DNA from: Mytilus californianus
Taxonomy: Eukaryota; Mollusca; Bivalvia; Mytilida; Mytilidae
Assembly: GCF_021869535.1 (NCBI RefSeq)
Contig: NW_026262593.1
Coordinates: 70,148,322 to 70,212,321, forward strand
DNA: 64,000 nt
Direction: 5' to 3'
The translations under genes and the position numbers were made by a program. Below, one piece after another: positions 28,201-33,589 of the stretch; the first letter of the stretch is position 1, and each line of letters begins with the position of its first letter. Under the pieces are notes generated by a model, which was given only the letters and a program-made list of their open reading frames with translations, did no database searches and had not been told where the DNA came from.

Positions 28201-31200
28201 ATATCATATTCCTTACAAAAAAACAATTGTACCTAAGTCCTAACTCCACTGTTCCTAACTCTAAACATAGATGTATAAACCCATCTATGCTCGAAGTCTT
28301 GATAACAACATATTTTTCTCACCGTATCCTTCGGCCTTTCTGATTTAATATAAACGTCTTTTATAAAGTATTCCTATTCTTTGTCTTTTCTGTCATCACT
28401 TCAATCAGGTACTTGCTATACTATATTTAGTATAGACTGTCCCTGCTTCAATCAAAAATAGTGTGACATGTGAAAAAATTGCAACCGGAAACCTTTAAAC
28501 TAAATCGCGGAACGAGTTTGCCCTTACTATTCCGTACGCACATTCAGTTCAACTCGAATTTGATATGATATGATATTCAAAATTAAGACGATAACTGATA
28601 TTGTCCATCATATTTATATAAAAAAAAAATAGCCGCGTTATTGTTGGGTAGTTAAATTGTGCCGAATAAATTTGGACGTGGAATATGCCTCAATCTCTTA
28701 TGAGGGTGGTAAAGGGTTATTTTCGTGCAACGTGATTTGCCACTTTTATTTCACGTGCAGCCGGGAAAAAGGTTCGTTATTCACCGTGTTTCGTGAAATC
28801 GGTAAAAAGATCAACGTGCAAGAAATTTTTAATTGTTCGTTCATCGTGAAATGGCAATTTTATTTCGCGTTCTTCCGTGCATATACCCCCCCCCCTCCTT
28901 TACACCCTCTCTTATTGCAATCCTGAAACAAAAATGATTCAGTAAATTCCTAGACAAGACACCTGGGAAACTAGAGGAAGTCCGGGGTAAAATAATCAAA
29001 AGTCGGCAAAAACTTGATGGTATAAGCAGGAAGACCAAAAAGATATACAATTCTTTCAACCAAGGGATACCCCCGCACTGATGTATTATGTATAAAATAA
29101 GCAATCCTACTTTCGGAAGGCACACTATATATTGTCTCCTGTTAAGAGTGAAGAGTCGACGTTCTACGCTCATAGCACGAATAATAATAATATCATCCTA
29201 ACATCATCTTTCTTAAAGAGTAATCCCACTTGGGACTGTTGCTAGGGCTGAATTTTCCGCTCAGTACCATACTCTATATGTTTTTCTAGAAATTCGTTCC
29301 CCTCAGGTTGTGTCCCATCTACCATAGGCAGGCTGATTCATTTTATTTTCGTGTTCATTCTATTTCCCCCACTTCATGCTCATCTGCTCGATCAGTACAG
29401 CCTTGTGTTGTGTACTGCTAAGGAATAAACAATTAATCAACCAATTCAAAAATAAGCAAGTCATGGTCTACTGTAAAGGTCATGCTGAAAATCGTAAAAT
29501 GTCTAGCTAAGCTATAGTCAAAGTATGAATGATTGATTGATTGTTGCTCATACATTCAGGTATGAATAAACTTAGCAGAGAGAGATTACTATAAAAGATC
29601 ATCTTCTCTCACTTCCATTCTTGTAAATTAAAATAAGGAAAAAACTAAGAGGTTCCCGACTAAAAATGTGCAACAGGCCGTCTTAGACAACTTAGAAAAT
29701 TAAATGCACCCTAATTTTTGGTCTACTTAAGATTTGCTGGTCCGTTTATTGATATTTTCCAACAGTATTTTCATTCTGTGCGACAGTTGGTGAACAAACA
29801 GCTGAACTGGTAGTTATTGCATTTGCATGTGGCTAGGGACAAGCCGCTTTTCCCTTTTTCTTATTCTAAATTTTGATACAAAAAGTAGGTTACTGCATGC
29901 TCTCTACAAGCACAAACTGAATGCGAAAGTGGAGTATGGCCTTGCTGGTAGAGCGACGGTAAAATAGTGATTTTGGAGACAAATGTTTACTGAGGATGAC
30001 TAAAATCTTAAGATTCAATAAAGTAACTTTAGTTGCAAAAATATACCAGGACTCTCACTCATGTACAATTAATCAGGTAAAGTTTGAAAGGATCGGCAAA
30101 GATTACAATTGCACAAATGGAAAGATAACATAAGTCTGCAAAACCGAAGTATAAGAATTACATTGAAACCTGATAAAGTCAGCCCTTTCTTTTAGGCCAG
30201 CAGTTTGTTTTTAATTTATTAGTTACCCGTAAAGAGCTTATTTGATCGTCAAGCGACCTGCTTCCAGCGCCTATGAATACAAAGGTAATGAATGCCACTG
30301 GCGTAGCTAGGTCATATTTAAGTGTACGCCCGAACCTCGGCGAGGGGCCTGCAGGCCCCCAGCAGATCCAGGACAAAGGACACTTCTGGTAGGGCTTTTA
30401 AGGGGGGCGAAGCCCCCGGAAGCTCAAGCGTTATCGAGAAAGATAGTGTTTCTTTCATTAAAAACTCATCAATAGCAACAAACTGTAAAGTCTAATTGGT
30501 TTATATTTATGTTTAATTCGTTGGTTATTTTGTTGATTTGAAATCTAATGGTCATTGGTTTAAGAGGATAATGTCCAAACCAGTTACTTTATTATATGTT
30601 TAATAAAAGGAGATGTTGGATAAAACAAGCAATCGACAAAAAGTCCATAACTTTAGAGATAGTAATAAAGCAAAAAGTCTCCATTTCAATGTTGTCGTTT
30701 TATTAATTGTTTTTGCACTTCATCTAATTATCTCCCATTTTTATTCGCAAGTGTCGTTAATGGATATACGAAATAATTTATTTTCATGTGTAACATAAAA
30801 ATTCGTAATGGCCGGTTGCGTGGAACCCTGTGCCTCGCCTGGGATAGCTTCTATCAGCGTAAAAGTGTAATGTTGACTGTAAAATGTGAATCCCTTTATC
30901 AGTCAAATACGGAATTTAAGAATATTTCAAACTTTTTCTTCAGATGCCTTTTCTTATAAGCTTATGTTCAATTTTCATAACAAACAATCTGTGAAGGTTT
31001 ACAAATTTATCATGTCACAAAAATCTAGTCCCAGACAGCCTGTTGATTGCAAAAAATAAATCCGTCTATCAGTAAAATACCGAAAAAAGAAAGAAAAAAT
31101 ATAATTTTTAAATTTTGCTTCAGACATTATCTCTTAATCATAAAAAAAACGTTCTGCCAAATTTTCATAAAATTCGATGAAGATTTGACAAAGTAATTGA

Positions 31201-31923
31201 TGTGTAACAAACTTTAATCTAAGACTGTATCTAGTTATCAACTGCATAAAAAACATCCTTTAATCAGGAAAATACGGGAAAATTAAAAACATCTTTTTAT
31301 AATGCTCTGGATACTGTCTGCTGGTCATAAAAATCCAAATGTCCAATCTCATAAAATTCCATGAAGGTTTGACACAGTTTTTGATCTCTAAAAAGACTTT
31401 AACCACAGACTGAACCTAAATGTTGACGACGCCGACGCCGACGGAATCTAGGATCGCGATGTCTCGCTTTCGCACATAAATATCGCAGGCTCGACAAAAA
31501 TGCAAACCACATATCGTATCTCAGCAGATAATGAATTGCTTTAAAACCATAGAAAATGAACAAATATATAATATGATACTATTTGAATAAAAAGTAAATT
31601 CCGTCACTTTAAGTATTAAAAGGCTTTTAACCAGTTCTTTTAATTTATTAAGAATGAAATATTTTTTCTCCAAATTTCATGTGTACGCCCGGGCGTTTTG
31701 ACGTAAACGTAGCTACGCGCCTGAATGCTAGCTGCTACCAGCACACATCCCACGTTAAGAGCTAGCAACCTAAATTATGAACTTTGCGCTAATAATAGTA
31801 CATGTTTTACTACATGCTAACTTACTTCTTTTCTTCGTCCTTTGTCTTTTTGTCGTCTGTGTATGATTCCTGCTCGTCACTTGCGTCAGCCAGGAGAGGT
31901 TTTCTCTCTTCGCTTTCACTCAT
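1244..31923 (-). CDS. ABCB1: ABCB1-like P-glycoprotein (full ABC transporter), N-terminal half, 17 coding exons, continues off left edge
   Basis: Spliced gene for an ATP-driven multidrug-type exporter of the plasma membrane. Joining the exons listed separately gives one open frame of about 695 residues (numbered here from the 23749 start). It has a Lys/Glu-rich cytoplasmic N-terminus, six predicted membrane helices (TMD1), then NBD1: A-loop Tyr452, Walker [10 protein letters not shown] 478-486, Q-loop Gln526, LSGGQ 582-586, Walker B LLLDE ending D606-E607, SALD 610-613, H-loop His638. Three N-x-S/T sequons sit in extracellular loop 1, where vertebrate P-gp is also glycosylated. All introns are GT-AG and all phases match. 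Known for the family: ATP hydrolysis drives efflux of amphipathic substrates. The second TMD-NBD half is expected left of base 1. ABCB1, ABCB4 and ABCB11 orthologues cannot be separated from this half, so the symbol means 'ABCB1-like'. No premature stop or frameshift was seen, so I infer a working gene. Confidence 0.93.
1561..1834 (+). repeat. Dispersed repeat family A
   Basis: Runs from AAGTCAGGAGCCTGTTGTTC to CATACCACATCTTCTTAT, the most complete plus-strand copy in the gene's introns. Confidence 0.8.
1981..2151 (+). repeat. Dispersed repeat family A, right half
   Basis: Second copy 150 bp from the first, with TTGAAGGCCGTACGGTGACC and GTTGTCTCATTGGCAATCAT. The two copies could recombine. 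Confidence 0.8.
2447..2630 (-). CDS. ABCB1: ABCB1-like exon 15: H-loop and end of NBD1
   Basis: 184 bp, 61 codons plus G (627-687 and first base of Gly688). Encodes [40 protein letters not shown], then [16 protein letters not shown]. His638 of the IAHRLSTI switch is present. The end passes into the variable, charged linker between the two halves of the transporter. Acceptor TATTTTAG at 2632-2631, donor GTATGT at 2446. Confidence 0.96.
3201..3371 (-). CDS. ABCB1: ABCB1-like exon 14: ABC signature and Walker B
   Basis: 171 bp, 57 codons, phase 0 (570-626). Encodes [57 protein letters not shown]. Signature LSGGQ (582-586), Walker B with D606 and catalytic E607, and D-loop SALD are all intact, which argues for an ATPase-active NBD1. 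Acceptor TTTTTTAG, donor GTTTAG. Confidence 0.97.
3495..3617 (+). repeat. Dispersed repeat family A, right end
   Basis: TATGGGTTTTTCTCATTGTT through CATACCACATCTCCTTAT, intronic between exons 14 and 13. Confidence 0.75.
4073..4276 (-). CDS. ABCB1: ABCB1-like exon 13: Q-loop and helical subdomain
   Basis: 204 bp, 68 codons, phase 0 (502-569). Contains [36 protein letters not shown] with Q-loop Gln526, and [12 protein letters not shown]. The Q-loop senses Mg-ATP and couples NBD to TMD. All expected residues are present. Acceptor TTTCTAG at 4278-4277, donor GTAACA at 4072. Confidence 0.97.
5050..5175 (-). CDS. ABCB1: ABCB1-like exon 12: Walker A
   Basis: 126 bp, 42 codons, phase 0 (460-501): [42 protein letters not shown]. 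The P-loop GSSGCGKST (478-486) with Lys484 binds ATP phosphates and is complete. Q-R-F-Y-D-P is the usual ABCB continuation. Acceptor TTTTGTAG, donor GTAGAT. Confidence 0.97.
6100..6300 (-). repeat. Degenerate copies of exon 11 sequence in the following intron
   Basis: The plus-strand exon segment starting AATGCTCCTTGTATTG (6392) recurs as AATGCTTTTTGTATTG at 6235 and as AATGCTCTTTGTAT at 6109. Similarity in the 6235 copy continues for about 60 bp through CTCAGAACTGGCATCTAT / CTCAAAACTAGCCTTTGTAT. Frames are broken, so these are relics, spaced 157 and 126 bp. A local alignment would show how far they extend. Confidence 0.6.
6343..6453 (-). CDS. ABCB1: ABCB1-like exon 11: start of NBD1 with A-loop
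   Basis: 111 bp, 37 codons, phase 0 (423-459): [17 protein letters not shown] then [20 protein letters not shown]. The G-x-L/I-E-F...F-x-YP(T/S)R block begins every ABCB NBD; Tyr452 is the aromatic A-loop residue that stacks on adenine. Acceptor ATTTCAG at 6455-6454, donor GTTAGT at 6342. Degenerate copies of this exon lie in the next intron (6100-6300). Confidence 0.94.
6847..6960 (-). CDS. ABCB1: ABCB1-like exon 10: TM6 and TMD-NBD connector
   Basis: 114 bp, 38 codons, phase 0 at both ends (385-422): [17 protein letters not shown] then [20 protein letters not shown] and R. VFFxVxIGxFSxGxAxP and the A(R/K)GAA...IID tail are conserved across ABCB1 proteins; TM6 contributes to the drug pocket. 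Acceptor TTTCAG at 6962-6961, donor GTAAGT at 6846. Confidence 0.95.
7671..7773 (+). repeat. Dispersed repeat family A copy (right end)
   Basis: Carries the family A landmarks GTTGAAGGCCGTACTTTGAC and CATACCACATCTTCTTAT. This is the 3' end of a very common mussel repeat found more than a dozen times in this window. It abuts the minisatellite. Confidence 0.8.
7778..8749. repeat. 42-bp minisatellite, about 23 units, intronic
   Basis: Units of 42 bp (plus-strand core GGACTTACAATGCATACTTA followed by TGAAAGGGCCCAACAGTCTA) run without spacers. Because 42 is 14 codons, long open frames appear on both strands; they are repeat artefacts. A six-unit higher-order duplication is visible: 8146-8310 and 8398-8562 match with a 252-bp offset. 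In the sense direction of the host gene most units contain TTGTAAGTCC (a consensus 5' splice site) and CCTTAG. The array starts exactly where a dispersed family A repeat (7671-7773) ends. Confidence 0.93.
8816..8891 (-). CDS. ABCB1: ABCB1-like exon 9: TM5-TM6 loop and start of TM6
   Basis: 76 bp: G completing Trp359, then 25 codons [18 protein letters not shown] and TPGTVLT (360-384), ending in phase 0. Aligns with WYG...GQVLT of P-gp; TVLTVFF enters TM6. Acceptor TTCCGTAG at 8893-8892, donor GTATGT at 8815. The 42-bp minisatellite begins 66 bp downstream in transcript order. Confidence 0.92.
9219..9476 (-). repeat. Intronic tandem copies of the exon 8 3' end with splice donor, unit about 75 bp
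   Basis: The block containing the exon 8 end and donor (CCAAAATGACAATGCATAAT region at 9477) recurs at 9402 (75 bp away), in a degraded form near 9316-9390, and again at 9237. Sense-strand donors read TTTTG|GTAAGT in the exon, TTTTG|GTAATT in copy 1 and TTTTG|GTGTAG in the last copy. Each unit is bounded by an ACCATGG motif. A perfect 34-bp direct duplication (9249-9282 and 9283-9316) is nested inside. Confidence 0.8.
9478..9594 (-). CDS. ABCB1: ABCB1-like exon 8: end of loop 2 and TM5
   Basis: 117 bp: one base completing Arg320, 38 codons (321-358), and TG of Trp359. Encodes [17 protein letters not shown] then TM5 [20 protein letters not shown]. Vertebrate P-gp has KRIGIKKAIT and the YALAFWYG exit at the same place; here YALSFW|YG spans the junction. 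Acceptor ATTTCAG, donor GTAAGT at 9477. The exon end and donor are repeated in the following intron. Confidence 0.94.
10572..11608. mobile_element. Non-autonomous hAT-type DNA transposon, about 1.04 kb, in intron after exon 7
   Basis: Terminal inverted repeats CATGGCTTCCAAAA (left) and, read inward from the right, CAGGGCTTCCAAAA. Both sides carry an identical 8-bp target duplication GGTTATCT (10564-10571 and 11609-11616). CA(G)GGG-type ends with 8-bp duplications are typical of the hAT superfamily. No transposase-like ORF is present, so it would have moved in trans. A related right end is at 52318-52445. Confidence 0.85.
11629..11753 (-). CDS. ABCB1: ABCB1-like exon 7: intracellular loop 2
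   Basis: 125 bp, 41 codons plus AG of Arg320 (residues 279-319). Encodes [17 protein letters not shown], then [20 protein letters not shown] and QEVK. A(G/Y)AxAGxxAEEV...RTVxxFxGQ is the diagnostic second intracellular loop of ABCB transporters. Acceptor TATTTCAG at 11755-11754. Donor GTATAT at 11628 is weaker than its neighbours, and a hAT target duplication begins 10 bp beyond its GT. Confidence 0.95.
11881..12095. mobile_element. Small TIR element (MITE), TA-flanked, copy 1
   Basis: Ends are inverted copies of ACTGTAAATTCAGAAATTAT, extended inside by GCAATAATAA-type motifs on both arms. The element is flanked by TA on both sides, as for Tc1/mariner-type insertions. A sister copy is at 61675-61884 and a solo end near 5365-5417. 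About 215 bp, no ORF. Confidence 0.7.
12219..12380 (+). repeat. Dispersed repeat family B copy
   Basis: Begins AAAGAGAGGCGGAAAATACC and continues through the 'dispersed CCACC...CCAAAAAC(T)GGGGG' block shared with copies at 37.9, 41.8 and 46.7 kb (plus) and 33.6 and 63.1 kb (minus). Truncated at the right. No coding capacity seen. Confidence 0.7.
12446..12668 (-). repeat. Intronic tandem copies of the exon 6 3' end with splice donor, unit about 63 bp
   Basis: The exon/donor block near 12661 recurs at about 12573, 12510 and 12446, with a truncated piece at about 12631. Each copy keeps about 40 bp of exon end (reverse of the AAYFSS codons) and the donor position. In sense direction the copies read TCATCA|GCGAGT, TCATCA|GTGATT and TCATTA|GTGAGT against TCATCA|GTGAGT in the exon, and extra GTGAGT hexamers occur between them. 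Spacing is 63-64 bp apart from the nearest copy, which carries the extra partial unit (88 bp). Confidence 0.8.
12669..12840 (-). CDS. ABCB1: ABCB1-like exon 6: TM3, TM4
   Basis: 172 bp, one base completing Asp221 then 57 codons (222-278): [17 protein letters not shown]3 [15 protein letters not shown], the WKSWKMTLV turn, and TM4 [23 protein letters not shown] and (G)WK-TLV are family hallmarks. Donor GTGAGT at 12668. The exon's 3' end and donor are repeated three to four times in the intron that follows (12446-12668; see repeat entry), so splice-site choice here is potentially ambiguous. Confidence 0.95.
13084..13216. mobile_element. Palindromic MITE with about 28-bp inverted ends
   Basis: Left arm CAAGTGTGTTACGATATTTC... 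is matched inverted at the right by ...GAAATATCGTAATACACAAG, with TCCACTC/GAGTGGA inside. The 200 bp to its right are shared with 17625-17900, so this is the end of a larger repeat family. Confidence 0.7.
13217..13420. repeat. Repeat shared with 17.7 kb, carrying two perfect CRE palindromes
   Basis: Two TGACGTCA sites (13296-13303 and 13364-13371) lie in sequence that also occurs at 17680-17900, where the first is decayed. Intronic between exons 6 and 5. Whether CREB-type factors use them is unknown. Confidence 0.55.
13749..13882 (-). CDS. ABCB1: ABCB1-like exon 5: end of TM2 and intracellular loop 1
   Basis: 134 bp, phase 0 to phase 2 (residues 177-220 plus GA of Asp221). Encodes [17 protein letters not shown], then [20 protein letters not shown] and LTTRLS. 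The R-Q-E-I-G-W-F-D coupling-helix motif is nearly invariant in ABCB full transporters and contacts the NBDs. Acceptor TATTTCAG at 13884-13883, donor GTAAGA at 13748. Confidence 0.95.
14467..14888 (-). mobile_element. Two adjoining tRNA-derived SINE copies, degenerate
   Basis: Plus strand starts with GATTGATTGATTGATTTTTG (SINE tail, reversed) and passes through GGAGGAAGTCAGATTGTCTG, then a head-like CTAGTGATTACTTAGACCAT block, followed by a second core and head ending CACTGAGGCCCTT. Same family as the fresh copy at 33.0 kb. Confidence 0.6.
14955..15100 (-). CDS. ABCB1: ABCB1-like exon 4: extracellular loop 1 and TM2
   Basis: 146 bp, two bases completing Gly128 then 48 codons (129-176). The first part is a polar, Pro/Asn-rich extracellular loop with sequons at Asn130 (NGS), Asn139 (NAT) and Asn145 (NAT). 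The second part is TM2: [20 protein letters not shown]. Human P-gp also has three glycosylated sites in this loop, though the sequence is not conserved. Acceptor TTTTTACAG, donor GTACTG after CAG. Confidence 0.94.
15208..15400 (-). repeat. Dispersed repeat family A, minus orientation
   Basis: ATTGCCAATGATACAACTAT, CAATTATAGGTCACCAT and CAGCTATAAAAGGCCC are reverse-strand landmarks of family A. Intronic between exons 4 and 3. Confidence 0.7.
15782..15908 (-). CDS. ABCB1: ABCB1-like exon 3: elbow helix and TM1
   Basis: 127 bp, phase 0 to phase 1. Encodes [15 protein letters not shown], then [16 protein letters not shown] and MTDTFVA (residues 86-127). The HGAG-P motif in TM1 and the MTD(T/I)F sequence at its outer end are characteristic of ABCB1-type transporters. 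Acceptor TTTCACAG at 15910-15909, donor GTACTT at 15781. A 6.2-kb intron separates it from exon 2. Confidence 0.94.
15990..16210 (-). repeat. Degenerate tandem array of TTCTCTATTCTTTAT units
   Basis: Four to six units of about 30-35 bp. It is the reverse complement of the larger array at 34540-35060, so both stem from one repeat family. Confidence 0.65.
16991..17250 (-). mobile_element. tRNA-derived SINE copy
   Basis: Tail GATTGATTGATTATTAGTG at the left, core GTGGAGGACCACCAACCTTC, tRNA-like head ending TACTCGGCCACCAAGGCCCC at the right. More diverged than the 33.0-kb copy. Confidence 0.65.
17625..17900. repeat. Second copy of the 13.1-13.4 kb repeat
   Basis: Shares GAGTGGAGAAATATCGTA, AGATGTGTTCTTT and GGCATGGTCCCCTTTTTTC with 13180-13400. 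Left arm of the palindrome is missing. Confidence 0.65.
18866..18953. repeat. Hairpin-forming inverted repeat
   Basis: ACTTGTCTCAGAAA and TTTCTGAGACAAGT face each other across about 55 bp that itself is partly palindromic (CTATG...CATAG). Probably a small MITE. Confidence 0.5.
19205..19440 (-). repeat. Dispersed repeat family C (CTACCTACC family), minus orientation
   Basis: Reverse match to 21335-21625, 43800-44095 and 48885-49150: AAAGAATTTGTTTG/..., the TAGGTAGGTAG block and a TAAGTTACATGTTTTA block. Confidence 0.6.
21335..21625 (+). repeat. Dispersed repeat family C, plus orientation
   Basis: Two CTACCTACCTACCTA blocks separated by about 120 bp, ending CAAACAAAGAATTTGTTAA. Same layout at 43.8 and 48.9 kb. 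The 4-bp microsatellites are part of the element. Confidence 0.65.
22152..22191 (-). CDS. ABCB1: ABCB1-like exon 2 (40 bp), pre-TMD1 segment
   Basis: One base plus 13 codons, [13 protein letters not shown], between a TTTTTTAG acceptor and a GTAAGT donor. It starts in phase 2 and ends in phase 0. The peptide leads straight into FRYAT of exon 3, matching the SVFSMFRYS elbow-helix entry of vertebrate P-gp. It is the common junction for both first exons. Small size and Pro richness are notable but phase and signals are clear. Confidence 0.85.
23535..23749 (-). CDS. ABCB1: ABCB1-like exon 1b: proximal alternative first coding exon
   Basis: ATG-ATG at 23749-23744 opens 71 codons plus GG (start [10 protein letters not shown], end EDVKNDG), then a GTAAAG donor at 23534. 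GG joins the A of the next exon (22191) to give Gly, so the phase is the same as exon 1a. An in-frame TGA lies 10-12 bases upstream of the ATG, so the frame cannot extend 5' and this exon cannot be an internal cassette read from exon 1a. The peptide is very rich in Lys, Glu, Asn and Ser and has no hydrophobic segment, as expected for the cytosolic P-gp N-terminus. Seen: frame, stop, donor. Inferred: separate promoter. It is about 39 residues longer than the 1a version. Confidence 0.75.
23850..23857 (-). promoter_or_regulatory. Candidate TATA box for exon 1b promoter
   Basis: Minus strand reads ATATAAAC about 100 bp upstream of the exon 1b ATG. A CACATGTG-like E-box lies nearer the start (around 23786). 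Spacing fits a start site near 23820. Weak evidence from short motifs only. Confidence 0.22.
24000..25165. other. Intronic/upstream DNA without recognised feature
   Basis: AT-rich; short ORFs only, no splice-flanked coding segment or repeat family that I can name. Confidence 0.45.
25166..25560 (-). repeat. Long family A copy, minus orientation
   Basis: Starts AAGGAGATGAGGTATGATTG, passes CGGCCTTCAACAATGAGAAA, and continues through GCTCCTGACTTGGGACAGGC, which shows the family's longer left part. No intact ORF. Confidence 0.75.
26080..26935 (-). pseudogene. Relic of a reverse-transcriptase retroelement
   Basis: Translating the minus strand in shifting frames gives, in order, [40 protein letters not shown], a [13 protein letters not shown] block and [14 protein letters not shown]. 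These are RT motifs A, B and C (Y-x-D-D) and downstream conserved blocks of an intronless RT family common in bivalves and cnidarians. At least two frameshifts and several stops break it. It is perhaps Penelope-like, but I cannot assign the clade by eye. It sits in the first intron of the 1a isoform. Confidence 0.8.
26936..30290. other. First intron of isoform 1a, largely unannotated
   Basis: Contains a perfect 20-bp palindrome CTATACTATATTTAGTATAG near 28418-28437, one CRE palindrome TGACGTCA at 27962-27969, and a 28.66-28.92 kb stretch with recurring CGTGAAA/CGTGCAA words ending in a C-run. The last looks like a dispersed repeat. No exon seen. Confidence 0.45.
30296..31723. mobile_element. 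1.43-kb TIR element with internal tandem repeats, next to exon 1a
   Basis: Ends CACTGGCGTAGCTA (left) and, inverted, CAGGCGCGTAGCTA (right), continued inside by TGTACGCCCG on both arms. Target duplication AATGC at 30291-30295 and 31724-31728. No transposase ORF. Inside (about 30825-31500) is a second module: a GC-rich GACGACGCCGACGCCGACGG block, a TCTCGC hairpin and three 150-200 bp repeats. Its right edge is about 100 bp from exon 1a. Confidence 0.75.
30901..31420. repeat. Three tandem units of about 155-197 bp inside the TIR element
   Basis: Each unit begins GTCAAATACGG / GTAAAATACCG / GGAAAATACGG and contains AATTTTCATAA...GA(A/T)G(A/G)TTT(A/G)ACA. Layout matches the hairpin-headed element at 54.7 kb, in reverse orientation. 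Confidence 0.65.
31826..31923 (-). CDS. ABCB1: ABCB1-like exon 1a: distal alternative first coding exon
   Basis: ATG at 31923-31921 opens 32 codons plus two bases (start [11 protein letters not shown], end TKDEEK plus AA), then a strong GTAAGT donor at 31825. The trailing AA joins the A that begins the 40-bp exon at 22191 to make Lys, giving a KKPEGPPP junction. This resembles the charged DKKEKKP stretch that precedes TMD1 in vertebrate P-gp. Without splicing the frame stops at once (TAA inside the donor), which supports a real exon boundary. The acidic and basic residues suggest a cytosolic tail. A possible 3' splice site lies at 31969-31968, so a further 5' UTR exon cannot be excluded. Seen: ORF, donor, phase match. 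Inferred: use as an alternative start. Confidence 0.75.
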
Positions 31924-32012
31924 GTTCTTATTAACAAAATATCGCTCGACGGATGGGATATGCCGACCTGTATAAATCCAAAATTTAAAGACAACTCAAC
32001 GGTTTGTCATAT

Positions 32013-32020
32013 TATTTATA
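32013..32020 (-). promoter_or_regulatory. Candidate TATA box for exon 1a promoter
   Basis: On the minus strand this reads TATAAATA, about 90 bp upstream of the exon 1a ATG. Transcription would then start near 31985 with a 5' UTR of roughly 60 nt. Just upstream are CRE half-sites (TGACG type, about 32077 and 32109) and a forkhead-like TGTTTAC (about 32119). These are short motifs and could be chance in AT-rich DNA. Confidence 0.3.
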
Positions 32021-32337
32021 TTTGGCTATTGCATAAGAAATGAAATCAACGAATTAGTGTGTCCTTTGCACCCAACGTCACTACACACTGTCACTGTACA
32101 AAAAGGATATGACGTTTGCTTGTTTACACAATTTACCTATATTATAGACGATCATATTAGTTTTCGACCTTATGATTCAGTCTACTGAATACACCGTTCA
32201 ATAAATTTAAAATTGGTAAATATAAACAAGTGCATGCATATAGAAACCTGGTGGGTATGGTAAAGCAAAAGTTGATACAATTTTGAAATCAACCTTTAAA
32301 TGATCCATTGCATACTCGTTACATATATATAAAATCA

Positions 32338-32467
32338 CCATAGCCAGGATTAAATTATTTGCCATAGCCAGGATTAAATTATTTGCCATAGTCAGGATTA
32401 AATTATTTGCCATAGCCAGGATTAAATTATTTGCCATAGTCAGGATTAAATTATTTGCAATAGCCAG
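32338..32467. repeat. 24-bp tandem repeat, about 5.4 units
   Basis: Unit CCATAGCCAGGATTAAATTA plus TTTG, nearly perfect (AGCC/AGTC variants), just upstream of the exon 1a promoter region. The repeat encodes an 8-residue period on the minus strand, which I take as an artefact. Confidence 0.85.
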
Positions 32468-33044
32468 CTTTTTTGTGGTCATGAAGCTCTGATTTTAATA
32501 TTCAAACTTCATCTGCATAAATTAGATAGTCTATAATATTATAATTTTTGTTTTCATCCTTGGCCCCTTTTTTACTACGGGTGTGCTGTTGTTATGTATG
32601 TCCGTTTCTATGAGATTCTGCATATAAAATATATTATGCAGTGGCGGCACTGAACAGGTAGAAAACAAGTGTAACTTAACGCAATATTCCTGCAAAAACG
32701 AGTGCAATAGTTAATAAAGCCTACATAATGTTTAAATAGAATTATCTAAATATTTACTATATAGATATATATATATATAAGAAGATGTGGTATGAGTGCC
32801 ACCCAAGTCACAATTTGTAAAAGTAAACCATTATAGGTCGAAGTACAAAAGTATATGTATATATGGTAACGTTGATATTTGTTGGCAAGTTGAGACAATT
32901 CCAGAAAAGAAGATCACCAAACAGGATACTTTAGTAATAATTCATTCATGCCATGCTCTTTGGTTGTTTTAACATAAGTATGCATTACAGTTTTCATTAT
33001 CTTTATACTGAGCATTAGCCATATACTTACCCATGTGAAAATGA

Positions 33045-33309
33045 TTTGATTTTGATTTGATTTTTGGTGTTTTAACGCCACTTTTAAGCACCGCTTTTGG
33101 CTATTTCGTGGCGGCCAGTTTTTATTGGTGGAGGAAGCCGGAGTGCCCGGAGAAAACCACCGACCTTCGATAGGAAAACTGACAATCCTAGTCAATTAAG
33201 ACTGGAGTCGAGTGCACCCGCACGAGCGGGGTTCGAACTCACAACCTCAGTGTTAACTGGCTAGTGATTACAGTAGTAACTACTTAGACCACTCGGCCAC
33301 CGAGGCCCC
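33045..33309 (-). mobile_element. Recent tRNA-derived SINE with perfect 14-bp target duplication
   Basis: Read on the minus strand: head GGGGGCCTCGGTGGCCGAGT with an A box (TGGCCGAGTGGT) and a B box (GAGTTCGAACCC), a central core GGTTTTCTCCGGGCACTCCG, and a tail of AATCAAATC repeats. Flanks CCATGTGAAAATGA (33031-33044 and 33310-33323) are identical. The core resembles the conserved central domain known from molluscan and other metazoan SINEs (Nin-DC type, from memory). Class III promoter boxes look intact. Confidence 0.85.
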
Positions 33310-33351
33310 CCATGTGAAAATGAGCATAAAGCAATGATAGAATTATTTCGA

Positions 33352-33570
33352 TTCAAACGATTGTTAGCGTTTTTGAACGCCACCTTGAGCGACCTTGGCC
33401 CTATCAAAGCGGGCAGTTTTTACTTGGTAGAGGAAACTGTAAAGAACAACCGATATTTCACAGGAAAACTGACACAGCTTTAATTGGCAGTTAAGATCAG
33501 AGTCAAAACACCTCGCCATCAGTTCACGAGGTTCAAACTCACAACTTATATCACAGGACCATCAAGGTCA
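33352..33570 (-). mobile_element. Older SINE copy of the same family
   Basis: GTTTTTGAACGCCACCTTGAG, GGCAGTTTTTACTTGGTAGA, CAGGAAAACTGACA and GAGGTTCAAACTCACAAC line up with the adjacent fresh SINE but are diverged. Confidence 0.55.
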
Positions 33571-33589
33571 AAAGTTACTAAAAAACATA

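Noticed and set aside
28657..28926. 89-codon ORF on the plus strand with many aromatic and basic residues
   Set aside because: Falls in a stretch with recurring CGTGAAA words and a C-run; looks like a repeat, no domain.
32207..32482. 91-codon ORF with repeated NNLILAMA on the minus strand
   Set aside because: Direct product of the 24-bp tandem repeat.
33045..33309. tRNA gene suggested by A and B boxes
   Set aside because: It is the head of a SINE with core, tail and target duplication; no complete cloverleaf was traced.
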